Shown here: piece by piece, positions 14,003-14,004 of the stretch
Position numbering within the stretch: position 1 is the first letter of the stretch
How the letters are laid out: each line of letters starts with the position of its first letter
Origin: an uncultured Verrucomicrobiales bacterium
Lineage (GTDB): Bacteria; Verrucomicrobiota; Verrucomicrobiia; Verrucomicrobiales; Akkermansiaceae
Direction: 5' to 3'
Assembly: GCA_937893015.1 (NCBI GenBank)
Contig: CALBJX010000075.1
Location: 1-14,004, forward strand
Length of the DNA stretch: 14,004 bases
The notes under the pieces: model-generated
Databases searched by the model: none
Seen by the model: only the letters and a program-made list of their open reading frames with translations
What the model was told of the DNA's origin: nothing
Made by a program: the position numbers and the translations under genes

Positions 14003-14004
14003 AT

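Overview
The window reads as a stretch of bacterial chromosome, high in GC apart from its first 1.1 kb. The gene set and style suggest Verrucomicrobiota, perhaps an Akkermansia-like, host-associated member. The hints are a secreted GH29 fucosidase, an ExbB-ExbD-TPR run, an RsmB with the variant motif DVPCSN, and genes lacking clear Shine-Dalgarno sites. This placement is inference from gene content; there is no rRNA or marker phylogeny here.

Layout. (1) 1-1098: a visibly AT-richer membrane acyltransferase gene on +, open to the left edge. (2) 1155-1847: an unfamiliar + strand gene with one ankyrin-like repeat, ending in a strong hairpin shared with the convergent gene. (3) 1905-4306: a - strand pair, a flavodoxin-fold reductase followed by an exported alpha-L-fucosidase, joined by a 1-nt stop/start overlap; the promoter of the pair is covered by a 21-nt palindrome. 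(4) 4452-5558: alanine racemase on -, with its own promoter. (5) 5673-13426: a six-gene + strand run diverging from alr: ExbB/TolQ-type channel, ExbD/TolR-type partner, exported TPR protein, class A PBP-like glycosyltransferase, inositol-monophosphatase-family enzyme and rsmB. (6) 13427-13929: no protein gene, but two copies of a highly structured repeat carrying pieces of the neighbouring tRNA-His. (7) 13930-14002: tRNA-His(GTG) on -, with its own terminator.

How the genes fit together. The run at 5673 is envelope-centred: a proton-driven ExbB/ExbD pair, a periplasmic TPR protein and a peptidoglycan polymerase suggest a Tol-like or cell-wall machine. Alanine racemase, across the divergent promoter region, would supply D-alanine for the same wall. 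In both wall enzymes residues tied to D-alanine chemistry are altered: the PBP lacks all three transpeptidase motifs although its glycosyltransferase motifs are intact, and Alr has Phe at the position of the catalytic Tyr.

Most unusual is the 13.47-13.95 kb region. Two tandem palindromic units, 95% identical over a 107-nt core, fold into the same nested hairpins, with their differences in loops, junctions and one end pair. Their outer arms are copies of the tRNA-His 3' end, and one unit holds a tRNA-His 3' half split in the T-loop by a 99-nt structured insert. This may be a tRNA-derived mobile repeat or an undescribed structured RNA.
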